DNA of 64,000 nucleotides from JAMXLO01 sp963791495 (GTDB lineage: Bacteria > Pseudomonadota > Alphaproteobacteria > Acetobacterales > Acetobacteraceae). Each line of letters starts with the position of its first letter. The first letter of the stretch is position 1. Shown here in pieces: positions 51,870-60,273 of the stretch. The stretch covers positions 681,748 to 745,747 of the forward strand of contig CAWBST010000021.1 in NCBI GenBank assembly GCA_963791495.1. The letters run 5' to 3'. The position numbers and the translations under genes were made by a program. A model generated the notes under the pieces. That model worked only from the letters and a program-made list of their open reading frames with translations. It searched no databases and had not been told where the DNA came from.

Positions 51870-52661
51870 TCAGTATCCGAGCGCGAACAGGAAGCTGTGG
51901 AACGCCTGAGACACGAGACCCGGCGTCTGGATACCGGCGAAATGCCCTGAATTGATCTCCAGATAATCCGCGCCCGAAATCTGCTTCGCCATAGGCTCGA
52001 TCGCAGACGGTGGGCGCAGCCTGTCATGCGTGCAGCCGATCACCAGCGTGGGGCAGGCGATGCGCGGCAGCTCCTCGGTCACCTTCGAATCTGCCAGCAT
52101 CCGGTTGATCGCCGCGAAGCTCTCGGGGTCGTTGGCTATCCACCGCGCGCGGAATTTCCTGAACTCCTCGGCATTGTGACGAACCTCCGGCGGGTACGAA
52201 TTCGCCAAACCCTGATCCACCAGTGCTCGCATGCCTTGCGCCTCGGCAGCGTCGGCGCGATCCAGAGTCGCCTGACGGCGCTCGGGAGCAACGCCAGTGG
52301 CAGGGCTCGTCACCACCAATGCGCCAACACGGGACGCGTGACGTACGGCGAAGTGTATGGCAATCGCGCCCCCCACGGCGGTGCCGGCAACCGCGACCTT
52401 GCCCTTGATGCCGATCGCATCCAACAGCGCCGCAAGGTCATCGGCCATGTCGTCGAACGTAACCTTCCCGTGGATTTTCTCCGACAACCCCGCGCCACGC
52501 GTGTCGTAGCGCAACACCTGCCGCGTGTTGTTGAGCGCAGGCAGCACCTGATCCCAACTGTCCAGCGTGCCGCCCATCTCATGCACCAGAACCAGCGTCG
52601 TCCTGCCACTACCGGAGAGTTCGTAGCGCAGGCTGGTGCCGTTCACCTCGATCCAGTTCAT
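51870..52661 (-). CDS. Alpha/beta hydrolase
   Basis: This 263-aa hydrolase is similar to 3-oxoadipate enol-lactonase-type enzymes. It has LVLVHEMGGTLDSWDQVLPA, VLRYDTRGAGLSEK, the expected nucleophile region VAVAGTAVGGAIAIHFA and the late His in EINSGHFAGIQTP. The nucleophile elbow is GTAVGG, with Ala in the place where Ser usually stands (G-x-S-x-G), so hydrolase activity is in doubt. The ATG at 52661 has a strong ribosome-binding site (AGGAGGG). It is upstream of the antiporter gene on the same strand and divergent from the GST gene. Confidence 0.83.
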   Translation of the reverse strand: MNWIEVNGTSLRYELSGSGRTTLVLVHEMGGTLDSWDQVLPALNNTRQVLRYDTRGAGLSEKIHGKVTFDDMADDLAALLDAIGIKGKVAVAGTAVGGAIAIHFAVRHASRVGALVVTSPATGVAPERRQATLDRADAAEAQGMRALVDQGLANSYPPEVRHNAEEFRKFRARWIANDPESFAAINRMLADSKVTEELPRIACPTLVIGCTHDRLRPPSAIEPMAKQISGADYLEINSGHFAGIQTPGLVSQAFHSFLFALGY

Positions 52662-52725
52662 TGCGTTCCCTCCTCTGGTCCGGCTCCCATGGAGGATGCC
52701 ACACTGCGGCGATGGAGGACATGGC

Positions 52726-53343
52726 ATGATGAAGCTGCACTGGTCGCCGCGCTCACCCTATGTGCGCAAGGTGATGATCGTCGCGCACGAACTCGGGCTG
52801 GCCGATCGGCTGCAGACGGTGCGGACGGTTGTAGGTGGCACAACGCCGCATCTCGAATTGATGCGCGAGAACCCGTTGGGCAAGATCCCCACACTGGTGC
52901 TGGAGGATGGCACGATTATCTATGACTCACCGGTGATCTGCGAGTATCTCGACACGCTACACAACGGACAAAAACTGTTCCCCGCGTGGCTGGAACGCCT
53001 GACCGCACTGCGCCGCTTGGCGCTCGGCGACGGCATGCTCGACATCGCACTCGCCTGGCTCGGCGAGCGCTTCCGCCCGCCTGAGAAACAGAGCGAGCCC
53101 CACATGGCGCTGTGGCAGGCCAAGATCCGCGCCTGCGTCGATGCGCTGGAGCAGGAGGCGGAGACCTTGGCGGCAGGCAGTCTCACCATTGGTCACATCG
53201 CAATCGGCATCGCGCTGTCTTACCTGGACTTTCGCTTCAGCGATCTGCGCTGGCGCGACGGCCACTCACGATTGGCGGCGTGGCACGCGACGTTCGATGC
53301 GCGCCCGTCGGTCTTGGCCAACCCGCCGGTCGACGACAGGTAG
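52726..53343 (+). CDS. Glutathione S-transferase family protein
   Basis: This 205-aa GST has the thioredoxin-like N-domain (LHWSPRSPYVRKVMIVAHEL, with Ser at the usual active position), NPLGKIPTLVLEDGTIIYDS (cis-Pro and the glutathione-contacting Ser) and a helical C-domain with SLTIGHIAIGIALSYLDFR. It has a 45-bp gap to the Rieske gene. It may detoxify or isomerise an intermediate in the same catabolic unit. Confidence 0.9.
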   Translation: MMKLHWSPRSPYVRKVMIVAHELGLADRLQTVRTVVGGTTPHLELMRENPLGKIPTLVLEDGTIIYDSPVICEYLDTLHNGQKLFPAWLERLTALRRLALGDGMLDIALAWLGERFRPPEKQSEPHMALWQAKIRACVDALEQEAETLAAGSLTIGHIAIGIALSYLDFRFSDLRWRDGHSRLAAWHATFDARPSVLANPPVDDR

Positions 53344-53388
53344 CAGTCGCAGTATGGACCTACCTCGGACGCAAGGAGCCGAGGCAAC

Positions 53389-53802
53389 ATGAGCAAACAC
53401 GTGGTCGCAACCGTTGCGGAGATTCCGCCGGGCAACCGGAAGCTGGTGACAGTGCGCGGCCGTTCCATCGCCGTGTTCAATCTGGACGGCGAGTTCTTCG
53501 GCCTGTTCAATCGCTGCCCGCATCAGGGCGGCCCGATGTGCGAAGGCATTCTGACCGGGCTGATCGAATCGGATGAACCGGGACACTACAAATACTCCCG
53601 CAAGGGCGAGATCATCCGCTGCCCATGGCATGGCTGGGAATTCGATGTACGCACCGGGCAGTCGTACTGTGAGCCGGAACGGATCCAGGTACGCAGCTAT
53701 CCGGTGGAGGTCGCCGAAGGTCAGCGCGTCGTTCAGGGGCCGTACGTGGCGGAGACCGTGCCGGTGACGGTGGAGGAACAATACGTGGTGGTAGACGTCT
53801 GA
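53389..53802 (+). CDS. Rieske [2Fe-2S] ferredoxin-type protein
   Basis: This 137-aa protein has the two cluster boxes C-x-H (NRCPHQGGPMCEG) and C-x2-H (IIRCPWHGWEFDVRTG). The short length, with no membrane segment or catalytic domain, fits a soluble Rieske ferredoxin or a small oxygenase component. No terminal oxygenase gene is beside it. An insert with a charged loop (ESDEPGHYKYSRKGE) lies between the boxes, as in related stand-alone proteins. Confidence 0.9.
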   Translation: MSKHVVATVAEIPPGNRKLVTVRGRSIAVFNLDGEFFGLFNRCPHQGGPMCEGILTGLIESDEPGHYKYSRKGEIIRCPWHGWEFDVRTGQSYCEPERIQVRSYPVEVAEGQRVVQGPYVAETVPVTVEEQYVVVDV

Positions 53803-53883
53803 CTCGCCGCAATCTGGCGAGATCAGATCGCGTAGGCACCGGGAAGCCTGACCGCTCTCGGAGTGACCGACGGACTTCGGCGC

Positions 53884-54783
53884 TTACTCCGCCGCCTCCA
53901 GACGGATCACCGCTTCGGTATAGCGACCCGGACTCGCTTGCTCCGCGGGGAAGATGCCACGCTCGTCGATCCAGGCCTGCGTCCGCTCGTACATCCTCTG
54001 GGTATATGGCTCAAACACGAAACGCTCGCCGGGTCCAAACCGCCGCACATCGATCAGCGCCTTGTGTCGTTCCGGCAGTTCAAACGCGTAATATCGCGCA
54101 TAGGGTTGGTGGGAGATATCGATATCGGCCTGTGCACGCCGCAACGCCCGAAAATATCTGCGGACATCGTCGAGCGCGACGCCACTCGGCACCATCGCCG
54201 CAATCATGAAGGTGGCGTCGACGATCTTGCGAAAGCCAAGCTGTTCCATCAGGTAATATTGCGCACCGAACACGGTGGCAGCCGCCGCGCGGCCGTCCAG
54301 CAGTTGATCAACCCGGTCAGGCGGTGACCCGCCAAATGTCAGCCTGATCCGATCGCTGGGGACGAAGGGTTCCAGCGCCTGAATCGTCGTGTAGTGGCTA
54401 CCGGACTGGTAACCGACATGCACGGGGACATCAGCGAGATCCTCAGGCGCCTTGATCGCCGAATGAGCAGGAACAAAAATGCCGCACGGGGTGATTGTGT
54501 AGCATTCGCCCCAGAGGCGCCCGAATTCTGCCGAGGCTGCCTTGTTCACCGTCCAGTGACACGCGCAGCTGATCGATGCGTCGCGGCCTTGTTCATAGGT
54601 CTGATAGGCGCCATGGCGCTTATCCAAATCGGCCGGCGGCATCGCAGCACGAACGTGATCTGGGGAAAGCAGCCCATGCGAGGACAGTGCGTAATCCGTC
54701 AGTCCCTCGGCCGCGAAATACCCGTTTTCCTCGGCCACCCATTCCTGCAGGCGGCCATGGGTATGGATGATAAACGTGGACAT
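53884..54783 (-). CDS. Periplasmic-binding-fold protein (SsuA/NMT1-like) without signal peptide
   Basis: This 299-aa protein has the two-lobed type 2 binding fold: WVAEENGYFAAEGLTDYAL, the CACHWTVNKAASAEFGRL stretch, PEDLADVPVHVGYQSGSHYT and RAAAATVFGAQYYLMEQLGF. No signal peptide or lipobox is visible (start MSTFIIHTHGRLQEW), so it may act in the cytoplasm as a sensor or decarboxylase-like enzyme (the 4,5-dihydroxyphthalate decarboxylase family shares the fold). It is the last gene of an operon with the two TPP-enzyme subunits (50-bp gap). Confidence 0.7.
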   Translation of the reverse strand: MSTFIIHTHGRLQEWVAEENGYFAAEGLTDYALSSHGLLSPDHVRAAMPPADLDKRHGAYQTYEQGRDASISCACHWTVNKAASAEFGRLWGECYTITPCGIFVPAHSAIKAPEDLADVPVHVGYQSGSHYTTIQALEPFVPSDRIRLTFGGSPPDRVDQLLDGRAAAATVFGAQYYLMEQLGFRKIVDATFMIAAMVPSGVALDDVRRYFRALRRAQADIDISHQPYARYYAFELPERHKALIDVRRFGPGERFVFEPYTQRMYERTQAWIDERGIFPAEQASPGRYTEAVIRLEAAE

Positions 54784-54833
54784 CGGACGATCCTTCTCCT
54801 GCAGCTACGCACTGACGAGGCGAAGCCGCTACA

Positions 54834-55448
54834 CTACTTCTTCACCCCCAGCCCGCGCATGAACTGGTCGCGGATGCGCGGCGGATCGCGCTCCGTGGTA
54901 TCGACCGGCTTCTCGCGATCGATGCGGCAACCGATCAGCCACGGGCCCTCCTCGCGCAGCGACAGTTCGATCAGTTCCTCGAACGCCCCCTCGTCCGCCG
55001 CCCAGGCACTTTGCGCAATCCCAGCGCCACGCGCCATCGCGACGATGTCGGCACCAAGTTCGGTCGAGGTAAGCTGCCCGCCGGTGATCTGATACGTGCC
55101 ATTGTCCATGATCACGATCGCCAGGTTCTTTTGCCTCCGCGCCGCCACCGTCGCCAGCGACCCGACCTGCATCAGGATCGACCCATCGCCCTCCAGCGCG
55201 ATCACCTTGCGCTGCGGCTGTGACAGCGCGACGCCGAGGGCGATCGGCACCGCCAGTCCCATGCTGCCCAGCATGTAGAAGTTCTGTGGCCGCCGCCCCG
55301 CCGCCCACAGATCGAAGTTCGTGTAGCCGATCCCCCCGATCACCGCCTCGTCGTGCTTCAGCCGCGCCACCATGCGCCGGGTGATGTCGAACCGGTTCAT
55401 CACCTTCGCCTGGTCGCGGCTCGCCGGATGGTTCGCTGCAAACGACAT
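54834..55448 (-). CDS. TPP-dependent decarboxylase, beta (TPP-binding) subunit
   Basis: This is the C-terminal half of a thiamine-diphosphate enzyme as a separate 204-aa subunit, like ComE of sulfopyruvate decarboxylase or the matching half of phosphonopyruvate decarboxylase. The TPP motif is present: GDGSILMQVGSL followed by IVIMDNGTYQITGG. The loop MLGSMGLAVPIALGVALSQP is typical. The start at 55448 (MSFAANHP) follows the alpha subunit closely, with an 8-bp gap. The substrate is probably a 2-oxo acid with an acidic group, inferred from the family. Confidence 0.87.
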   Translation of the reverse strand: MSFAANHPASRDQAKVMNRFDITRRMVARLKHDEAVIGGIGYTNFDLWAAGRRPQNFYMLGSMGLAVPIALGVALSQPQRKVIALEGDGSILMQVGSLATVAARRQKNLAIVIMDNGTYQITGGQLTSTELGADIVAMARGAGIAQSAWAADEGAFEELIELSLREEGPWLIGCRIDREKPVDTTERDPPRIRDQFMRGLGVKK

Positions 55449-55456
55449 GGCCGGGC

Positions 55457-56002
55457 TCACTTCGCGAATACCTTGCCCCCGGTGAGCAGGGGCGAGAGGA
55501 TGAACACGCACGGCGCCTGCGTGGCGACCGCCTGGGCAATGCTGCGATCGACGGTGAACTCCACTTCGTCGAGCCGCGTCATCGTGTGATGCTCCACCGC
55601 CAGCGCCTGCAGCACCGGCCGCATCGTCTTCGCCACCAGCGACTGCCCGATATTGAACTCGCCGAGCGTGCCGCGCTCCGACACCATCATCAGCACCGGG
55701 ATCTGGAACGGCACCGCAAGCGAGGCGATCGCGTTCGGCAGCGTCGCGAACCCCGACGTCTGCATCAGCACGATGCCGCGCAGCCCGCCCATCCAGGCGC
55801 CGGAGACGATGCCCACCGCCTCTTCCTCACGCGCGCAGGAGAACGCGGTGAAGAACGGATCGCCGTGCACCGCATCGATCAGCGGCCGCAGCACGTTGTC
55901 CGGCACATAGGTCACCAGCTTCACCTCATGCCGCTTCAGCACGTCGCGCACGATCTCGTGCCACGCGCCCTCTTGCCCCTTGCTCTGGGCTTCCTCGTCC
56001 AT
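55457..56002 (-). CDS. TPP-dependent decarboxylase, alpha (PYR) subunit
   Basis: This is the N-terminal half (181 aa) of the split thiamine-diphosphate decarboxylase, ComD-like. The cofactor-activating Glu is in CAREEEAVGIVSGAWMGG. VTYVPDNVLRPLIDAVHGD and the LMMVSERGTLGEFNIGQSL loop match sulfopyruvate/phosphonopyruvate decarboxylases. It is first in a three-gene unit and divergent from the TcuA-like flavoprotein gene (95 bp between starts). Confidence 0.87.
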   Translation of the reverse strand: MDEEAQSKGQEGAWHEIVRDVLKRHEVKLVTYVPDNVLRPLIDAVHGDPFFTAFSCAREEEAVGIVSGAWMGGLRGIVLMQTSGFATLPNAIASLAVPFQIPVLMMVSERGTLGEFNIGQSLVAKTMRPVLQALAVEHHTMTRLDEVEFTVDRSIAQAVATQAPCVFILSPLLTGGKVFAK

Positions 56003-56097
56003 TCGTGCTCTCCGGCCCGGATTCCGCCACTGTGCGACGCCTTGCGCCGGGCGGCAACCGTTCGTAAGGAAAAGGCGACGAACTTCAGGAGGCCCCG

Positions 56098-57588
56098 ATG
56101 CCAGATGCCGGCCCGTATGACGTGATCGTTGTTGGCGCGGGCAACGCCGCGCTGTGCGCCGCGCTCTCCGCGCAGGAGCAGGGCGCCAAGGTGCTGGTGC
56201 TGGAGAAGGCCAACGAGGAGGAGCGTGGCGGCAACTCCACCTTCACCGCCGGCGGCTTCCGCTTCGTGCACAACGGCGTCGACGATCTGCGCCGCGACGT
56301 GCTGGTCGATCTGTCCGACAGCGAGGCGAAGCAGATGTACATCCCGCCCTTCACGGCGGAGATCTACATGGACGACCTGATGAAGGTGACGGAGAACCTC
56401 TCCGAACCAGAACTGGCCGACCTGCTGGTGAACCGCTCGCGCGAGACCGTGGTGTGGATGCGCGAGAAGGGCGTGCGCTGGATTCCGATGTTCAAGCGCC
56501 AGTCGTATCTGGTGAACGGCATCCAGCACTTCTTCGGCGGCATGGCGGTGGAGGCGGTCGGCGGCGGCTGGGGCCTGGTCGACTTCCTGTTCCGTTCGGC
56601 CGAACGCAACGGCATCCCCGTGCGCTACAACACCGGCCTGCGCAAGCTGATCCAGAACCGCAAGGGCGAGGTCACCGGCGTCACCGTGTTCGGCCCCGAC
56701 GGCTACGAGGACATCAGCGCGAAGTCGGTCGTGCTCGCGTGCGGCGGCTTCGAGGCGGATCCCGAGATGCGCGTGCGCTACTACGGCCCCGGTTGGGAGA
56801 TGGCACGCGTCCGCGGCACCCGCCACAACACCGGCGAGGGCATCAAGGCGGCGCTGGAGATCGGCGCCGCGGCATTCGGCGGCTGGTCAACCTGTCACGC
56901 GGTGCAGTGGGACCTCAGCGCGCCGCCGTTCGGCGACCGCGTCGTGCTCGACAACTACCAGAAGCACTCCTATCCGATCGGCATCATCGTCAACGCCAAT
57001 GGCGAGCGCTTCGTCGACGAGGGCGCCGACTTCCGCAACCACACCTACGCCAAGTACGGCCGCGAGGTGATGAAGCAGCCGCAGCGCATGGCGGTGCAGA
57101 TCTTCGACAAGAAGACCATCGACATGACGCGCGACGAGTATCGCATCCGCCAGGTGACCAAGGCGGAGGCGAACACACTGGAAGAGCTGGCACAGAAGCT
57201 GGAGATCAGTCCCGAGGGCTTGGTGCGGACGGTGCGTGAGTTCAACGCGGCGTGCCAGCCGGGCGAATACAATCCGGCGATCCTCGACGGCAAGGCCACC
57301 AAGGGGATCACGCCGCCCAAGTCCAACTGGGCGCTGCCGATCGACGAGCCGCCGTACCACGGGTACGCGGTGACCTGCGGCATCACGTTCAGCTTCGGCG
57401 GATTGAAGATCACCACCGACGGCGAGGTGGAGGACACCACTGGCCGCGTCATTCCGGGCCTGTTTGCCGGCGGCGAACTGGTAGGCGGCGTGTTCTACCA
57501 GAACTATCTGGGCGGCGCGGGATTGATGTCCGGCTCGGTGTTCGGACGGATCGCCGGGCGATCAGCAGGAAGCTACGCGAAGAAGTAG
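56098..57588 (+). CDS. FAD-dependent tricarballylate dehydrogenase/fumarate-reductase-type flavoprotein (TcuA-like)
   Basis: This 496-aa flavoprotein has the FAD motif VIVVGAGNAALCAALSAQEQ, GGNSTFTAGGFRFVHNG, the substrate-domain NGERFVDEGADFRNHTYAKY and the C-terminal FAD loop YLGGAGLMSGSVFGRIAG. The pattern is closest to TcuA, which oxidises tricarballylate to aconitate. Related enzymes act on other polycarboxylates or 3-ketosteroids. It is divergent from the TPP-enzyme operon, so a shared substrate route through di- or tricarboxylic acids is possible. Confidence 0.87.
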   Translation: MPDAGPYDVIVVGAGNAALCAALSAQEQGAKVLVLEKANEEERGGNSTFTAGGFRFVHNGVDDLRRDVLVDLSDSEAKQMYIPPFTAEIYMDDLMKVTENLSEPELADLLVNRSRETVVWMREKGVRWIPMFKRQSYLVNGIQHFFGGMAVEAVGGGWGLVDFLFRSAERNGIPVRYNTGLRKLIQNRKGEVTGVTVFGPDGYEDISAKSVVLACGGFEADPEMRVRYYGPGWEMARVRGTRHNTGEGIKAALEIGAAAFGGWSTCHAVQWDLSAPPFGDRVVLDNYQKHSYPIGIIVNANGERFVDEGADFRNHTYAKYGREVMKQPQRMAVQIFDKKTIDMTRDEYRIRQVTKAEANTLEELAQKLEISPEGLVRTVREFNAACQPGEYNPAILDGKATKGITPPKSNWALPIDEPPYHGYAVTCGITFSFGGLKITTDGEVEDTTGRVIPGLFAGGELVGGVFYQNYLGGAGLMSGSVFGRIAGRSAGSYAKK

Positions 57589-57601
57589 GCGGACGGCGGC
57601 A

Positions 57602-57640
57602 CTCTCACCCGGCGCTGCGCGCCCACATCTCCCGCTGGTA
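57602..57640. repeat. Degraded half copy of the mutS-type palindromic repeat
   Basis: CTCTCACCCGGCGCT followed by GCGCGCCCACATCTCCCGC matches the right half of the element inside mutS (CCCTCACCCGGCGCT...GACCTCTCCCGC) with a few changes and a 2-base loss. It lies in the gap between the TcuA-like and AtuA genes. Confidence 0.7.
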
Positions 57641-57764
57641 CCCCCTCGCGCGCTGCGTTCTGCAGCGGCGACACCGTGGCGAGTCTGCAATGTCCATGCA
57701 GCTGTCTGCGCTGCGGCTTGCCAACGCATGGGCAGACAAATCACGAATACGAACGAGGATCGCC

Positions 57765-59118
57765 ATGCCACGTGACAAGATTAGAATTGGCTGCGGCGCC
57801 GGCTTCGCTGACGATCGAATCCCGCCCGGCGTGGAGATCGTCGAGCGTGGCGAACTCGACTATCTCGCGATGGAATGCCTGGCTGAGCGCACCATTGCGC
57901 GCGAGACTCTGGATCGGGCAAAGGACCCGGCCAAGGGTTACACGCCAGGTACTGCTCGAGCGCATGGAGGCGATCATGCCGCCGGCGCTGCGGCGCGGGA
58001 TCAGGATTGTCACCAATATGGGAGCGGCAAATCCGATGGGTGCGGCGCGCATCATCCGCAAACATGCCGGTGATTGGGGCTGTCCCGGCTACACCTGCGC
58101 GGTGGTGCAGGGCGACGAGGTCACCGATGTCATGCGCGCGCATCCCGAATTGTCCTTGATGGAGGATGGCGCCCCTCTGGAATCACTGTTGCCGCGCATG
58201 GCCTCCGCCAATGCCTATCTCGGTGCAGACGTGGTGGCGCAGGGGTTCGACACTGGCGCCGATCTGGTGATTACCGGACGCGTTGCCGATCCGGCACTGT
58301 TCCTCGGACCGATGCTGCACACCTTTGGCTGGTCGTATGATGACTACCCGAAATTGGCCAACGGCACTTTGGCGGGGCACTTGCTGGAATGCTCTGGCCA
58401 ACTGACTGGCGGTTGCTTCGCCGATCCGGGCAAGAAGGAGGTCGATGATCTGGCTGGGCTGGGCTATCCGCTCGCCGATGTATGGTCCGATGGCCGCGTG
58501 GAAGTATCAAAAACTCCTGGGTCCGGAGGGCGGCTCGACATTGCGACATGCACGGAACAGCTCCTCTACGAGATGCATAACCCCGCCGCGTACATCACGC
58601 CGGACTGCGTGCTGGATGTCTCATCCGTGACATTTCAGCAGATCGAGAGGGATCGCGTTGGCTTGAGCGGGGCAAGGGCGAAGCCGCGTACGCCGACCTT
58701 CAAGGTCGTCGTTGGCTATTTCGACGGGTATATGGGGTCAGGCGAGATGGGTTTCGCCGGCGTCAATGCCGTAAGTCGCGCCAGACTGGGGATCGAGGTT
58801 GTGAAGGAACGCCTGCGCCGACGTGGTCTCACCTATGAGGAAATGCGCATCGACCTGATAGGCATGAATTCGCTGCATGCCAACGACGACAGGCTGTGCC
58901 CTGAGCCGTATGAGGTGCGTCTGCGCATTGCGGCGCGCACATCGGACAGGAAAGCGGCCGAGGCGGTGGGTGCCGAGGTGCGCAGCCTGCATATGCAAGG
59001 ACCCACCGGCGCCGGTGGCGGTGTGAACTTCGGTGCGAGGCAGATCCTCGCGGTGAAATCCGTGCTGATCCCGCGCGAGTGGGTGAAGCCGGAAGTCATC
59101 ATGGAGCGCGCGGTATGA
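57765..59118 (+). pseudogene. atuA: AtuA-type (acyclic terpene utilisation, DUF1446) protein, frameshifted
   Basis: This is the large AtuA-family protein, found in citronellol/geraniol and other acyl-CoA breakdown clusters; its exact role is unknown. The N-terminus IRIGCGAGFADDRIPPGVEI starts in one frame from the ATG at 57765. After KDPAKGYTPG, near 57954, the rest resumes one base later (LLERMEAIMPPALRRGIRIV). It continues through NMGAANPMGAARIIRKHAGD and GADLVITGRVADPALFLGPM to the stop at 59118. Dropping one base of GGTACTGC gives about 450 aa. Its end overlaps the next gene (ATGA). Confidence 0.87.
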
Positions 59119-59450
59119 GCGTGCGAGTCTATGACCTTGCTCATGCCCGTGCCGGCGACAAAGGCAATACGTCGAACATCTCCGTCATCGCCTACAGCGA
59201 CGAAGCCTGGCAGGTGTTGCGAAGAGAACTCACGCCGGAACGTGTGCTTGCGCATTTTCGGCATCTTACCGCTGGTCCAGTGCGCCGTTACGAACTGCCG
59301 CAACTACGGGCGCTGAACTTTGTCATCGAAAACGCCCTGGGAGGCGGTGTCACCCGATCGCTGGCGATCGACCCCCATGGCAAGAGCCTGAGCGCGCTGA
59401 TGCTCACCGTCACGCTTCCTGGTCACAACCAAGGGACACCCGCCGTCTGA
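59115..59450 (+). CDS. AtuA-related small protein
   Basis: This 111-aa protein matches the C-terminal domain fused to some AtuA proteins: VYDLAHARAGDKGNTSNISV, then YELPQLRALNFVIENALGGG with SLAIDPHGK. It overlaps the atuA stop by four bases (ATGA). It presumably forms a complex with AtuA. Confidence 0.88.
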   Translation: MSVRVYDLAHARAGDKGNTSNISVIAYSDEAWQVLRRELTPERVLAHFRHLTAGPVRRYELPQLRALNFVIENALGGGVTRSLAIDPHGKSLSALMLTVTLPGHNQGTPAV

Positions 59451-59464
59451 GTCGGAGAATATGA

Positions 59465-60238
59465 ATGTCGCGTGTCTTCATCACTGGCTCCTCGACCGGT
59501 CTGGGTTTGATGGCCGCACAGCTGCTGGTCGAGACGGGGCATCAGGTCGTCGTGCACGGCCGCAACCAGGCGCGCGCCGATGCAGCGCTCGCGGCTGTTC
59601 CTGGCGCGGAAGCCGTGGTTGTCGGCGATCTGTCCAGTATCCGGGAAATGCGCAACGTTGCAGAGCAGGTCAACGGGTTCGGCCGGTTCGATGCTGTGAT
59701 CCACAATGCCGGTATCGGCTATCGGGAGTCTCGTCGCAACGACACCGAGGATGGCCTGCCGCAGCTCTTTGCCACCAACACGTTGGCCCCTTACGTCCTG
59801 ACGGCATTGATCGCGAAGCCCAAGCGGCTTGTCTACCTGAGTTCCGGCATGCACCGCAGCGCAACGCTGAAACTTGGCGATTTGACATGGGTGACGCGAT
59901 CCTGGCGAGGAGCAGAGGCGTATGCGGAGAGCAAGCTGCATGACGTGCTGATCGCCTTCGCTGTGGCGCGTCGTTGGCCGGACGTGCTTTGCAATGCGCT
60001 CGAACCAGGCTGGGTGGCGACCAGGATGGGCGGCCCTGGCGCTCCGGATGACCTGGACGCGGCGCACAGAACGCAGGTTTGGCTCGCGGTCAGTGAAGAT
60101 CCGGCCGCGCGCGTGACCGCCCAATATTTCTACCACATGCAATCCCGAAAACCGAACCCGGTCGTGCAACGCGAGGAGCTGCAGGATCAGCTTATCGCGG
60201 CTTGCCAACACCTATCGGGAATCGCCCTGCCAGTGTAA
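59465..60238 (+). CDS. Short-chain dehydrogenase/reductase
   Basis: This 257-aa SDR has a complete active site. The nucleotide motif is FITGSSTGLGLMAAQLL, the NAG motif is DAVIHNAGIGYRE, Ser is in LVYLSSGMH and the catalytic pair is YAESK. NALEPGWVATRMGGPGAP follows. The C-terminal part resembles retinol-dehydrogenase-like members. It begins 14 bp after the AtuA-related gene and belongs to the same unit. Confidence 0.9.
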   Translation: MSRVFITGSSTGLGLMAAQLLVETGHQVVVHGRNQARADAALAAVPGAEAVVVGDLSSIREMRNVAEQVNGFGRFDAVIHNAGIGYRESRRNDTEDGLPQLFATNTLAPYVLTALIAKPKRLVYLSSGMHRSATLKLGDLTWVTRSWRGAEAYAESKLHDVLIAFAVARRWPDVLCNALEPGWVATRMGGPGAPDDLDAAHRTQVWLAVSEDPAARVTAQYFYHMQSRKPNPVVQREELQDQLIAACQHLSGIALPV

Positions 60239-60273
60239 TCTGCCAAGCATGTTCGCCGGCATTGGAGGAAGCC

